Source: a virus
Direction: 5' to 3' (one strand)
IMG/VR virus record: IMGVR_UViG_3300020220_000330
Location: 1 to 24,037 of that record
Length of the DNA stretch: 24,037 bases
The position numbers and the translations under genes were made by a program. Every line of letters begins with the position of its first letter. The first letter of the stretch is position 1. The notes beneath the pieces are model-generated. The model did no database searches. It had not been told where the DNA came from and saw nothing but the letters and a program-made list of their open reading frames with translations. Of this stretch, positions 1 through 7,956 are shown in pieces.

Positions 1-189
1 TTATCTAGTGTAGATTACGGTGAGGCAAACTACGCCAATAATGAGCCCATGACAGTGGCTCTCACGGTCAAATACGATAATGCCGTGCAATTCGCGGGGG
101 CCAGCGGCACGGGAGTCGAACGAGGTATTGGTGCTCTAATAGGAAGAACGCTCGGCGAAGCAGTAACAGGACGAAGCGGCGCACAGTAA
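1..189 (+). CDS. C-terminal end of a tail-tube-fold baseplate/tail protein (partial)
   Basis: This is the 3' end of a gene entering from the left edge: 62 codons open in frame 1, ending TAA at 187-189. The residues EPMTVALTVKYDNAV look like the last beta-strand of the T4 tail-tube fold. In T4 gp19 and gp54 a similar strand (for example TTFDVTFAYR in gp54) follows a short Asp/Asn-rich turn. After it comes a Gly-rich tail (GIGALIGRTLGEAV), which suits gp54/gp48-type tube-initiator proteins better than gp19, which ends at that strand. A Rho-independent terminator follows within 25 nt. The assignment to the tail-tube superfamily is inference from a short stretch, and I cannot choose between gp19, gp48 and gp54. 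Confidence 0.55.
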   Translation, partial: LSSVDYGEANYANNEPMTVALTVKYDNAVQFAGASGTGVERGIGALIGRTLGEAVTGRSGAQ

Positions 190-208
190 AAGACAACAAG
201 GCTGACAA

Positions 209-236
209 AGAACCCAGATTTTTCTGGGTTTTTTTG
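209..236 (+). terminator. Rho-independent terminator after the first tail gene
   Basis: An 8-bp stem AACCCAGA / TCTGGGTT (211-218 and 223-230) with a TTTT loop is followed by five more T. It lies 20 nt after the stop codon at 187-189 and only 5 nt before the late-promoter motif at 241, so it separates two late transcription units. Confidence 0.85.
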
Positions 237-240
237 TGGC

Positions 241-247
241 ATAAATA
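241..247 (+). promoter_or_regulatory. T4-type late promoter ATAAATA, 5 nt before ATG 253
   Basis: ATAAATA matches 7 of 8 positions of the T4 late -10 element TATAAATA; the preceding base is C. The gap to the start codon at 253 is 5 nt (TCTGT), the same gap as at 2708, 4164, 5762 and 13656. T4 late transcripts start a few bases after this element, so the mRNA would begin at or very near the AUG. There is no Shine-Dalgarno in the gap. Confidence 0.7.
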
Positions 248-252
248 TCTGT

Positions 253-1383
253 ATGGCAAATAAATTTACAAGATTTTTAACTGGCCAAGGCGGTAGCAGC
301 TCTGTGGGCAGATTTTTAAGCGGAGTTGCAGGCGGACTAACGAATCCTAAAGGAGGACTTGCCGACTGGCGACATGCATCTAGACTGTTTTTAGATAACA
401 GTTATAGATTGACACCTCGTACGAAATTCCTTTATTACGTGCGATTTGAAATAGATAAGTCTATATTGTCATCCCCGATATTTTCTAATAAACATGCAGA
501 TGAAATAGGATATCTGATCAAGACTACAGATCTTCCAAAATTTAAATTTGAAACCGTCACAAAAAATCAATACAATAGAAAAAAAATCTTTTATAAAAAT
601 TTTACATATGAAGGTATAAACATGACCTTCCATGATGATAGTGCCGGTGTAATCAATGCCTTGTGGGCATTGTATATGGGTGCTTATGTCCAAGATCGGC
701 ATAATCCAGAAAGAGCGTTTTTTAAGACGGCCCTGCGGCCAGAAGGATCCGTGGTCGACAGTTATAGATATGGTCTAGATCGAGCAGGAAGGTCTACTGA
801 TTTTTTCACATCTATCAGCATCTATACTATGAGTCGCAGGAGATTTCTCGGATATACCCTGATCAATCCTAAAGTTACTAATTGGGGTCATGGTAGCATG
901 GATTATACAGCAAATGATTTCAATGAAACTTCCATGGGCATAGAATATGAATCAGTTATCTACAGCAGCGGAAATGTTTCTAGAAACAATCCCAAAGGAT
1001 TTGCAAATCTTTATTACGATAATGTTCCAAGTCCGCTTACAGTCGCAGGCGGTGGGGTATCGACTCTATTAGGCGAAGGTGGAGTATTAGATGGCCTAGA
1101 ACAGGTATTCGGAGATGTTGCCGGCGGTTCTGCGTTCGGGTCAGTCGGAGGATTTTTAGGTACTGCTATCAAGGCCATTAATACCGCGAAGAATTTTAAA
1201 AGCCTTAGCAAAGAAGGATTGAAACAAGAGGCTATCAATATCTTAAGTAATCCTGCTACGGTAAGAGGAACCATCAATACAGTAGGCGGTATCGTAGGTG
1301 CGGCGTTTCCAAAAAATTCAGGCACTGCCACCGGTACAACTGCCACACAAAAGAGATTGGTTAACCCCGCAGATGATCGATAA
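253..1383 (+). CDS. tail-tube-type baseplate protein (gp48/gp54-like)
   Basis: A 376-residue protein, probably part of the baseplate-tail tube junction. The N-terminal 55 residues are Gly-rich. A tail-tube-like core follows from about residue 60 to 250: a YYVRFEID strand, then a TDLPKFKFET segment, NQYNRKK, and a HDD turn before LWALYMG, a pattern found in tube proteins of T4-like phages. The core ends near YESVIYSSG. The last 120 residues are Gly/Ala-rich with helical segments, resembling the C-terminal tail of T4 gp54. Its length is close to T4 gp48 (364) and gp54 (320). The start at 253 follows a late promoter by 5 nt and has no Shine-Dalgarno. It lies next to another tube-type protein and upstream of gp4. 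The structural role is fairly safe; the exact T4 counterpart is not. Confidence 0.6.
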   Translation: MANKFTRFLTGQGGSSSVGRFLSGVAGGLTNPKGGLADWRHASRLFLDNSYRLTPRTKFLYYVRFEIDKSILSSPIFSNKHADEIGYLIKTTDLPKFKFETVTKNQYNRKKIFYKNFTYEGINMTFHDDSAGVINALWALYMGAYVQDRHNPERAFFKTALRPEGSVVDSYRYGLDRAGRSTDFFTSISIYTMSRRRFLGYTLINPKVTNWGHGSMDYTANDFNETSMGIEYESVIYSSGNVSRNNPKGFANLYYDNVPSPLTVAGGGVSTLLGEGGVLDGLEQVFGDVAGGSAFGSVGGFLGTAIKAINTAKNFKSLSKEGLKQEAINILSNPATVRGTINTVGGIVGAAFPKNSGTATGTTATQKRLVNPADDR

Positions 1384-1400
1384 CCTATACGGAGACTAGG

Positions 1401-1772
1401 ATGGCCTTAACTAATTTGCCCTTCAAGCGTGACGAGGACAGTGCTTCTGCTACCAAAGCGTTTTTCAACACCTACGGTAATCTAGAGTTAGAATTCACGG
1501 CCAACGAAGTTTCGGCAGCCATAGGATTTTTCCAAAGTCGCGGGTTCAACGATGATGCCAGCATCGTCACTGCTCAGGTACTGCTACGACAGGCTAAAAT
1601 AGACGGAGTTCCAGTATTTAAATTAATAGATACTTTGAAAACATTCAATGGTGTTCAGATCAGCGCCATCGTGGCAGAAATATTAAACAATAATAGAAGC
1701 GCGACCAGTGTGCTTGGCTACAAGATAACTTCAGTCGAAAAACAAAATCAAACTAGGAATATCTTTGCCTAA
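1401..1772 (+). CDS. small conserved phage structural protein, function unknown
   Basis: A 123-residue protein I recall as a conserved neighbour of gene 4 in cyanomyophage-like genomes, usually called a virion structural or hypothetical protein. The middle (residues 35-95) reads as three helices, with AAIGFFQSRGF, a QVLLRQAKIDGV segment and QISAIVAEILNNNR. The C-terminal SVLGYK is probably a conserved ending. No catalytic motif or membrane segment is visible. A Shine-Dalgarno (GGAG at 1391-1394) precedes the ATG, so it is probably translated from the mRNA that starts at the upstream late promoter. Its stop codon shares one base with the start of gp4 (TAATG), which suggests translational coupling and a shared role in head or neck assembly. 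Function is not known to me. Confidence 0.65.
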   Translation: MALTNLPFKRDEDSASATKAFFNTYGNLELEFTANEVSAAIGFFQSRGFNDDASIVTAQVLLRQAKIDGVPVFKLIDTLKTFNGVQISAIVAEILNNNRSATSVLGYKITSVEKQNQTRNIFA

Positions 1773-2212
1773 TGGTTAAATTTGCGCAGGGACGTTTTGA
1801 AATGAAAAATCCCGACAAGTATGTGGGAAAGAAAACTCCATTGGCTAGATCTAGTTGGGAATTCGTTTTCATGCGTATGTTAGACGAACATCCAGGAGTA
1901 GAAAACTGGGCGTCGGAAAGCATACAGATACCTTACAGAGATCCTCTAACTGGAAAATATACTATCTATGTGCCAGATTTTTTTATCGTTTACAAAGACA
2001 AAGGCGGAAAAAAACATGCAGAAGTTGTCGAGGTAAAACCCAGCAATCAGATGATCTTGGAAAAAGTCGGTAAGAGTCTGTATAATCAAGAACAGTATGT
2101 GAAAAATATAGCGAAATGGGAAGCCGCTAGCAAATGGTGCCAGCAGCAGAATGTTAGATTCCGGATCATCAACGAAGACGACATTTTCCATCAAGGCGGA
2201 AAACGTAGATAA
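1772..2212 (+). CDS. 4: head completion protein gp4 (T4 gene 4/50 family)
   Basis: A 146-residue homologue of T4 gp4 (150 aa), the protein needed to finish filled heads before tail joining. It shows a PD-(D/E)xK nuclease-like layout of the TnsA type: E30 in SSWEF, D69 in YVPDF, and E87-V-K89 in VVEVKP. All three presumed metal/catalytic positions are present, so nuclease-type activity remains possible. In T4 this protein is linked to trimming or protecting DNA ends in the head; that is family knowledge and not shown here. The gene overlaps the stop of the upstream gene by one base, and gp16 starts 8 nt after its stop, so packaging genes are contiguous. The identification rests on length, motif order and position. 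Confidence 0.88.
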   Translation: MVKFAQGRFEMKNPDKYVGKKTPLARSSWEFVFMRMLDEHPGVENWASESIQIPYRDPLTGKYTIYVPDFFIVYKDKGGKKHAEVVEVKPSNQMILEKVGKSLYNQEQYVKNIAKWEAASKWCQQQNVRFRIINEDDIFHQGGKRR

Positions 2213-2219
2213 GTACACT

Positions 2220-2699
2220 ATGACCAAAAAACTAGAAGAATTATTGAATCTCGAACGATCTGCAGTCAACAAAGAAGATCCGCTGAAGCCTGTCAAAGAA
2301 CATCAGGAAGTACGCAGCCTAGATGACAGTTATCAGGCTGTGGCAGAAATAACCAAAGGTCTTCCTCAGATCAAAGAACTAGACGAACTGGACGATAAAG
2401 AACTAGATAATCTAGCCAGCAAAGCAGAACAGGCCTATGACGACCTAATGGATCTAGGCATGAATGTGGAAGTACGATATAGCGGCCGTATTTTTGAGGT
2501 CGCTGGCTCGATGCTTAAAAACGCCATAGATGCCAAGAGCGCTAAGATCGAGAAAAAACTAAAAGCAGTAGATTTACAGTTGAAAAAATATAAGATAGAT
2601 AAAGATTCCAATGAAGATCTTAACGATGTGATCAACGGGCAAGGTTACATCATCACCGACCGGAATGAACTGTTGAAAAAACTAGGCAACAAGGAATAA
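2220..2699 (+). CDS. 16: terminase small subunit gp16
   Basis: A 159-residue small terminase, the DNA-recognition and regulatory partner of gp17 in headful packaging. It is mostly charged helix: residues 1-15 (TKKLEELLNLE), a DDSYQAVAEI segment at about 36-45 like the DDYGVVRRN region of T4 gp16, and a central helical region (LGMNVEVRYSGRIFEVAGSM, then KNAIDAKSAK) that probably forms the oligomerising coiled coil. T4 gp16 is 164 aa. An upstream in-frame ATG at 2151 lies inside gp4, so I chose the ATG at 2220, 8 nt after the gp4 stop. A degenerate ATAAGTA lies 4 nt before this start, with no clear Shine-Dalgarno. The late promoter for the next gene overlaps its last codons (2696-2702). Confidence 0.85.
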   Translation: MTKKLEELLNLERSAVNKEDPLKPVKEHQEVRSLDDSYQAVAEITKGLPQIKELDELDDKELDNLASKAEQAYDDLMDLGMNVEVRYSGRIFEVAGSMLKNAIDAKSAKIEKKLKAVDLQLKKYKIDKDSNEDLNDVINGQGYIITDRNELLKKLGNKE

Positions 2700-2702
2700 A
2701 TA
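2696..2702 (+). promoter_or_regulatory. T4-type late promoter ATAAATA, 5 nt before ATG 2708
   Basis: ATAAATA overlaps the last bases of gp16 (its stop TAA is 2697-2699) and stands 5 nt (CATAT) before the ATG at 2708. An AAGGA at 2691-2695 is 12 nt from the start, too far for a normal ribosome binding site. The geometry is identical to the sites at 241, 5750 and 13644. Confidence 0.65.
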
Positions 2703-2707
2703 CATAT

Positions 2708-3274
2708 ATGAAAAGTTTCAAACAATATCTTACCGAAAACCAAAAAGTCTACAGTTTCAAAGTCAAAGTTGCTGGTGATCTCCCTGAGAAATTCCAGGAA
2801 GGTCTAAAGACTAGGCTGGATCGCTGCAAAGTTCTGACCATAGAAAAGATCACGACTACTCCTATACAAAAATTACCATTAGATTTTCCAAATATGGAAA
2901 ACAAAGAAGTGCATATTTTCGAAGTTGTTTGCGAATATCCAGTGACCGCTCCTGAAATTTCTCAAGATATTAAAAATATGGGCATCGAAGAAGGTTGTTT
3001 CCGTGTGAGAGGCAGCGGGGAACCTACAGAAGAAGATCAAGCCATGTTGGACAGTGAGATCAACAAAGAAGCATTGCTCAGCGAAACTGATTTAGATAAA
3101 AATTCAGGTAAGATCAAACACAAGGATTATTTTGGTGCTGATTTTAATAAATCATTTTTGAAAGATCTAGAAAAATCAGCCAAGGCTCGTAAGAAAGATC
3201 AGGGACAGGTCGAATACAAACTGCCCAAGGCCAAGATCGATAAAGCAGGTACAAAAAGCCCAATGGGGAGTTAA
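2708..3274 (+). CDS. putative internal capsid protein with prohead-targeting N-terminus
   Basis: A 188-residue protein of unknown function. Its first ten residues, MKSFKQYLTE, closely resemble the capsid-targeting sequence of T4 internal proteins (MKTYQEFIAE). T4 prohead protease gp21 cuts after Glu with Leu or Ile two residues earlier; L8-T9-E10 fits that rule. The next 90 residues look like a small alpha/beta domain (VYSFKVKVAGDLP, VHIFEVVCEYPV) similar in style to a ferredoxin-like fold. The remainder is charged and Lys-rich (residues 130-180), as expected of a DNA-contacting head protein. A second possible protease site, L124-S125-E126, is present. It sits between gp16 and gp17 and has its own late promoter. 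Head localisation is inference; the fold is a guess. Confidence 0.6.
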   Translation: MKSFKQYLTENQKVYSFKVKVAGDLPEKFQEGLKTRLDRCKVLTIEKITTTPIQKLPLDFPNMENKEVHIFEVVCEYPVTAPEISQDIKNMGIEEGCFRVRGSGEPTEEDQAMLDSEINKEALLSETDLDKNSGKIKHKDYFGADFNKSFLKDLEKSAKARKKDQGQVEYKLPKAKIDKAGTKSPMGS

Positions 3275-3276
3275 AT

Positions 3277-4095
3277 ATGAATTTTCATGAATTATTAGCC
3301 AAGATGCAACAGTTAGATCAGCCTGCATCTACAGTAGAACAAATAACGGACGAGATGGGCTGCGGATCTCCTATGCCGCCGGCAAACGATCCTCCCGTGG
3401 CTCCGCCTAGCATGAGCATCAATCTAAATGCGCAGGGCATGGATAACATCGAAGATCTAATGAAATTGGTCACGAAGGTCAATCCGGACATGGATAAACC
3501 TCCGATGCCGCCATTGCCTTCGATTAGTGTTGGTCCTATGGATAAACCAACCGATATGCCGCCGATGGGTATGTCACCTCTTAAATTAGGTAACCTAGAT
3601 TCGGGACCGTTAAAAATGCTACCAGACATGGATGCTGATAACGACGACAAGCCCGGTGGAGAAAAAGATAAGGGCTCACAACCAGGAGGTTTAGGGGCTA
3701 GTCTAGATCGAGACAATGACGGCGATCATGATATGGACGATCATGATATGGAAAAGAAAGATAAGGAAGAAGGCAATGCCTATGGATTGGCTGTTAAAAA
3801 TACCCCTCCTGGTGAAGAAATTAAAATCAATGGAAAAGGTACAGGAGATATTAAAAAAGGTGAAAAGGAAGAAGCATTTGGTAACTCACCGATTGGTGGT
3901 GCAGAACCGGAGTATAAGGGCATGGATGCTGCTGTCCCCGATGGCACTGATCTAAATAGACCCAAGAAAAGTTTCAGCGGTAAACCATATCGCGGTGACA
4001 ATCCTATGGCTGCCGGTGCATATGAAAGCACTGATTTACGTGCCCAGATCCGTACGGAACTACAGCGTAGATTAAACGAAGCGAAAAAATCCTAG
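3277..4095 (+). CDS. disordered acidic protein, putative virion or prohead core component
   Basis: A 272-residue low-complexity protein rich in Pro, Met, Gly, Asp and Lys, with no globular domain except short helices. These are residues 1-15 (NFHELLAKMQQL), about 58-70 (IEDLMKLVTKVNPD) and the C-terminus (DLRAQIRTELQRRLNEAK). Residues 144-155 (DRDNDGDHDMDD) resemble a calcium-binding DxDxDG loop and are followed by a duplicated DHDM unit. I recall similar proteins beside the terminase genes of cyanomyophages, where they are called structural. The start is supported by GGGGAG at 3264-3269; the gene begins 2 nt after the previous stop and is probably co-transcribed from the promoter at 2696. 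A terminator follows. No function is known to me. Confidence 0.6.
   Translation: MNFHELLAKMQQLDQPASTVEQITDEMGCGSPMPPANDPPVAPPSMSINLNAQGMDNIEDLMKLVTKVNPDMDKPPMPPLPSISVGPMDKPTDMPPMGMSPLKLGNLDSGPLKMLPDMDADNDDKPGGEKDKGSQPGGLGASLDRDNDGDHDMDDHDMEKKDKEEGNAYGLAVKNTPPGEEIKINGKGTGDIKKGEKEEAFGNSPIGGAEPEYKGMDAAVPDGTDLNRPKKSFSGKPYRGDNPMAAGAYESTDLRAQIRTELQRRLNEAKKS
3724..3753 (+). repeat. 15-nt tandem repeat, two copies, in the acidic protein gene
   Basis: Two adjacent 15-nt units, GATCATGATATGGAC and GATCATGATATGGAA, differ only in the last base and encode DHDMD and DHDME. The repeat is in frame and extends the Asp-rich loop of the 3277 gene. It looks like a local duplication. Confidence 0.8.
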
Positions 4096-4123
4096 GAAAG
4101 ATTTTATAGTCGATAGCAACCAA

Positions 4124-4148
4124 ATAGGCTCTCCGGAGCCTATTTTTT
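4124..4148 (+). terminator. Rho-independent terminator before gp17
   Basis: An 8-bp stem ATAGGCTC / GAGCCTAT (4124-4131 and 4136-4143) closes a TCCG loop, a UNCG-type tetraloop with a C-G closing pair, followed by a T run to 4148. It ends the 3277 gene's transcript and is followed directly by the gp17 late promoter at 4151. Confidence 0.88.
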
Positions 4149-4150
4149 CC

Positions 4151-4158
4151 AGTAAATA
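4151..4158 (+). promoter_or_regulatory. variant T4-type late promoter AGTAAATA, 5 nt before ATG 4164
   Basis: AGTAAATA matches TATAAATA at 6 of 8 positions and is spaced 5 nt (ACTGT) from the gp17 start, the same spacing and nearly the same spacer as TCTGT before 253. It follows a terminator by 2 nt, so gp17 needs its own promoter. No Shine-Dalgarno is present. Confidence 0.6.
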
Positions 4159-4163
4159 ACTGT

Positions 4164-5750
4164 ATGGGAAAATCATTAGACGGCGTATTGGTCAAAAAGG
4201 CCTTCGCCAAGCAAAAATATACACTAGAAGAAGTCAAACATCTAGAAGCCTGTTTAGATCCAGTAACAGGTCCTCTCTACTTCTGTAGGAATTTCCTAAA
4301 GATACAGCATCCAGTGCGTGGTGCTATCGCATTTGATCCCTACGAATACCAGGTTAATCTAATCAATGCCTATCAAGAACACAAGCAAACCATAGCGATG
4401 TTACCAAGGCAGTCAGGAAAGACGACCTGCGCTACCGGATATCTCCTCTGGTATACTATGTTCGTTCCTGAATGCCAAGTGTTGATCGCTGCGCACAAAT
4501 ATGACGGTGCACAGGACATCATGAATCGTTATCGTTATGGTTATGAAAATCTGCCTGACTTTATACGAGCCGGAGTGCATAGTTATAATCGTAATACCAT
4601 TGAATACGATAATGGCAGTCGCATACAAGCGACTACCACAACAGAAACCACAGGACGCGGTAAAAGTCTTTCACTGATCTACTGCGACGAGTTCGCGTTC
4701 GTGCAGCCCCCAGAAAAAGCCAAAGAATTTTGGACCGCACTATCACCTACTCTGTCCACTGGTGGTAAATGTATCATCACTTCTACACCTAACTCGGACG
4801 AAGATCAGTTCGCACTAATCTGGACTGAAGCCAACAATCGATTCGACGAATACGGCAATGAACAGCGAGTAGGAGTCAATGGTTTTTTCAGTTATTATGC
4901 ACACTGGAGTGAGCACCCCGACCGTGATGAAGAATGGGCTCGTGTAGAACGTGCTAAAATCGGAGAGGAGCGTTTCCGTCGAGAATTTGATTGCGAATTC
5001 TTAATATTTGACGAGACTTTGATTAATTCTGTAAAATTGGCAGAACTCAAAGGAGACGACCCCACGATGACCATGGGACAAACTCGTTGGTACAAAGACA
5101 TAGATCCTCGTTGCACCTACCTAGTGGCATTAGATCCCAGTCTCGGAACTGGGGGAGATTATTCGGCCATCCAGGTCTTTGAATTGCCCGCGATGGAACA
5201 GATAGCAGAATGGCATCATAATCTAACTCCTGTGCAATCACAGGCTAAACATCTCAAAGAAATCTGCAATTATATCGCTACACGAGGAAAAGAACGAGGT
5301 GGAAATCCTCAGATCTATTATTCGGTAGAAAATAACACAGTAGGAGAAAGCGCTCTTATCTGCATCAATAATATAGGGGAAGAAAATTTCGCTGGACTGT
5401 TTCTCAGCGAGCCTATACGCAAAGGCCATTTCCGTAAATTCCGCAAAGGATTTAATACCACGCACAAAACGAAAATCGCTGCCTGCAGCCAATTCAAACA
5501 TATGGTAGAAACCAGCAAGATGCGCATACACAGCAAACCCTTGATTAGCGAACTAAAAAATTATGTGGCGCACGGTATAGGGTTTGGGGCCAAGACTGGG
5601 GAGAACGACGATCTCGTGTCCAGCACACTGCTGATATTGCGCATGGCTGCGATCTTGGCCGACTGGGATCCAAAAATCTACGAAAAAATGACTGATAAAA
5701 TCTCTGAAGATCAGATGCCTATGCCTATTTTCGTCAGCACAGGTTTTTGA
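4164..5750 (+). CDS. 17: terminase large subunit gp17 (packaging ATPase and nuclease)
   Basis: A 528-residue large terminase that powers DNA translocation into the prohead and cuts the concatemer. The ATPase domain has the Walker A box PRQSGKTT at residues 81-88 (K86), Walker B LSLIYCDE at 169-176 (D175, E176) and coupling motif STPN at 207-210. The C-terminal RNase H-like nuclease starts at VALDPSLGTGGDYSA, with D324 as the first metal ligand. Further acidic residues lie in YYSVENN and in the GENDDLVSS segment near the end. T4 gp17 is 610 aa; this one is shorter, as in related marine phages. The start follows a late-type promoter by 5 nt. Its last codons overlap the promoter of the next gene. 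Confidence 0.96.
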   Translation: MGKSLDGVLVKKAFAKQKYTLEEVKHLEACLDPVTGPLYFCRNFLKIQHPVRGAIAFDPYEYQVNLINAYQEHKQTIAMLPRQSGKTTCATGYLLWYTMFVPECQVLIAAHKYDGAQDIMNRYRYGYENLPDFIRAGVHSYNRNTIEYDNGSRIQATTTTETTGRGKSLSLIYCDEFAFVQPPEKAKEFWTALSPTLSTGGKCIITSTPNSDEDQFALIWTEANNRFDEYGNEQRVGVNGFFSYYAHWSEHPDRDEEWARVERAKIGEERFRREFDCEFLIFDETLINSVKLAELKGDDPTMTMGQTRWYKDIDPRCTYLVALDPSLGTGGDYSAIQVFELPAMEQIAEWHHNLTPVQSQAKHLKEICNYIATRGKERGGNPQIYYSVENNTVGESALICINNIGEENFAGLFLSEPIRKGHFRKFRKGFNTTHKTKIAACSQFKHMVETSKMRIHSKPLISELKNYVAHGIGFGAKTGENDDLVSSTLLILRMAAILADWDPKIYEKMTDKISEDQMPMPIFVSTGF

Positions 5751-5756
5751 TAAATA
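5750..5756 (+). promoter_or_regulatory. T4-type late promoter ATAAATA, 5 nt before ATG 5762
   Basis: ATAAATA begins at the last base of the gp17 stop codon and stands 5 nt (CTCTT) before ATG 5762. This spacing supports 5762, and not the in-frame TTG at 5747, as the real start: the TTG would lie upstream of the promoter element. Confidence 0.7.
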
Positions 5757-5761
5757 CTCTT

Positions 5762-7951
5762 ATGAATGCTACAAATAACATAGCCACAGATCTTTTCTAC
5801 AAGGTCCGTAGCCGTTTCCGCGGGTTGAAACTTGGAGACGAGACAGGACAGTTAACCATCAATCCAGAACAAGCGAGATTCTTCGATTTTGATTACATGG
5901 AGGGTGAAACGCCTATAGGTCATGTCAGTATTAGTCTCGCAGAAGAAAATTCCATGAAAGTTTATTTCAGCACCGGAATCACGGAAAGCATGGACGGTAA
6001 GCAAAAAGATCATTGGTATGACTTTTTAAAAGAATTGCGCACATTTGCCAAACGTAGATTGATGGCGTTTGATACCAGGGATATCGCCAAAGATAATCTA
6101 GATAAAAGAGATTACGAATTCCTGAGCCAACACAACAAACCCAAAGAACAACCAAATACTATCGTACAGCCGGTCGGAGAACAAGTTATGAACGAAAGCA
6201 CACTATATGGTACCAAAACCATGAGTTACCAGAAGTTGATGGACACACGCCTCATCATCAAACACAGCCAAGCGGTAATGGACGACACACAGCCAGGCGC
6301 TAGGACACGTCATATATCTGCGCTGTTCGTAGAAAACCAAGACGGCGAAAGATTTAAATATCCGTTCATACATCTAGCAGGCGCACGAGCTATGCAGCGC
6401 CATGTGGCCAATGGTGGATTGCCCTACGATGATCTAGGTAAGAGTATCATCCAAATGAGCGAAGAAATCGCACAACTCAAGAGTTTTGGAAATTATGTTG
6501 TCCGAAATGATCTGATGAATTCAGATACCAATGGTATAGTAGAACGCAGTACACAGGCCCTAAACGACCTAAGAGAAACCATACAAAAAATAGCCAAACA
6601 AGGCCACTACGAAGCATACAAAGAAAGTTTCCAGGCCAGAGAACAAATAGAGGTTCCACAAGAAGTCGCAGAAGAATATACAGAAAAGTTCACTGTCAAA
6701 AATTTCAAAGAAGATATTAAATCAGTATTTCCTGTGATCTATCGATTGATGCAGGAAGAAAGTTCGATAGGCTATGACGACATAGTCGCGATGACACAAG
6801 AAGACATGGTCAATGACGAAGTAGATGTAGTCGAAAATGATGAAGGTAATTATTTCGATAAATTTGAAAGTTGGGTGATGGGGTTAGGCGAAGAATCCGC
6901 CATAACCTCATCCGACCAAGAAGAACAGACACAGGCAATAAAAGAACTACAAGAACTGGTAGGCGAACATTTTCCTGCAGGAGTAGACGGTTCTAACGCT
7001 ATCGAAAGTCTCAAAGGCATCATAGAAGATCCCAAATTGTATAAAGAAATCAAAGATCAGGCCAAGGAAGATCCCGACAGTTGCGTAAGACCGTTAATTA
7101 AAAATTGGCTAGAACAGAACGCACCCGAGATAGTAGATCAATTGGACTTCGGCGATATGGTCGATGAGCCGGCAGCAGACCAAGGAGGTGACCAAACTGC
7201 ACCGGAAGAAGAACCACAGATGGCCGGGGACGATCCCGACAAGAGAAACGACGACAAGGACGACCTACCGTTTGTACCCGATGAAAATCCTTCGGACAAA
7301 GACGAGTTCGGGAACACGATCAAACACAGGGCGAGACATCTAGCCAAGAAAGGCATGCGACAGGCCATGGACGTACAAGGACTGGCAGAATTTATCGGTT
7401 CATTTTATGATCGCAACACAGGCACATTCCCCAAAGGTCCAGAAGGTGTTGTAGTAATGGTAGGCAAGAAGTTTGGCGAAGAAGCCGAACAGGTGGCTCG
7501 CAAATTTGTTGAAAGAATGGCTCCACATCAGGAAGCGGGTGCAGAAGAATTAGCAGAACTAGGCCGTATGAGAGAGTTAGCAGGTGTGCAACAAGAAGGA
7601 GATCGTATTAGAGATATCAGTCCAGAAGACGACGAGGACGATGAAGAACCTGCAGAACGACATTATGCTTTTGATTTGGGCAATAGACTATTCGCAGAGA
7701 ATCCAAATCTCAGCGTGAAACGCGGAGGAGATGAAGTGGTCGATGCAGCCTATGAGATCATGGTCAAAGAATTAGGCAAGAAGAGAGCCGACTATATTCT
7801 AAGATATGATGAAGATTTTGTCGGAGATTTACTTGATATGTATTCTCGAGCACAGCATAGCAGTAAGTCAAAAGGAGAAGCAGTTGAACCTATCCCTGAA
7901 TTGGAAGACATCCGCAGATTATCAGGCATAGCACAAGGCCTAGGCTACTAA
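5762..7951 (+). CDS. large conserved phage protein, putative virion structural protein
   Basis: A 729-residue protein from ATG 5762 (a TTG at 5747 would add five residues but precedes the late promoter). I recall similar proteins following gp17 in cyanomyophage-type genomes, annotated as structural or hypothetical. Residues 1-120 form an alpha/beta region. The segment around RTRHISALFVENQDG, then HLAGARAMQRHVA, looks like the conserved core. The middle is helical and charged. A disordered acidic linker (about 475-530: DPDKRNDDKDD and nearby) separates a C-terminal part. There two short look-alike motifs occur, MRELAGV at 603-609 and IRRLSGI at 717-723, each preceded by an acidic stretch. No enzyme motif is visible. 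A strong terminator follows. Function is unknown; a virion role is inferred from context. Confidence 0.65.
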   Translation: MNATNNIATDLFYKVRSRFRGLKLGDETGQLTINPEQARFFDFDYMEGETPIGHVSISLAEENSMKVYFSTGITESMDGKQKDHWYDFLKELRTFAKRRLMAFDTRDIAKDNLDKRDYEFLSQHNKPKEQPNTIVQPVGEQVMNESTLYGTKTMSYQKLMDTRLIIKHSQAVMDDTQPGARTRHISALFVENQDGERFKYPFIHLAGARAMQRHVANGGLPYDDLGKSIIQMSEEIAQLKSFGNYVVRNDLMNSDTNGIVERSTQALNDLRETIQKIAKQGHYEAYKESFQAREQIEVPQEVAEEYTEKFTVKNFKEDIKSVFPVIYRLMQEESSIGYDDIVAMTQEDMVNDEVDVVENDEGNYFDKFESWVMGLGEESAITSSDQEEQTQAIKELQELVGEHFPAGVDGSNAIESLKGIIEDPKLYKEIKDQAKEDPDSCVRPLIKNWLEQNAPEIVDQLDFGDMVDEPAADQGGDQTAPEEEPQMAGDDPDKRNDDKDDLPFVPDENPSDKDEFGNTIKHRARHLAKKGMRQAMDVQGLAEFIGSFYDRNTGTFPKGPEGVVVMVGKKFGEEAEQVARKFVERMAPHQEAGAEELAELGRMRELAGVQQEGDRIRDISPEDDEDDEEPAERHYAFDLGNRLFAENPNLSVKRGGDEVVDAAYEIMVKELGKKRADYILRYDEDFVGDLLDMYSRAQHSSKSKGEAVEPIPELEDIRRLSGIAQGLGY

Positions 7952-7956
7952 GCTAC

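Noticed and set aside
1014-1346. 110-codon - frame opposite the baseplate gene
   Set aside because: It is antisense to a well-supported + gene, rich in Pro/Ser from reversed Gly codons, with no ribosome site.
5747-5761. TTG start at 5747 for the large protein
   Set aside because: It precedes the late-promoter element; ATG 5762 has the fixed 5-nt spacing seen at other late genes.
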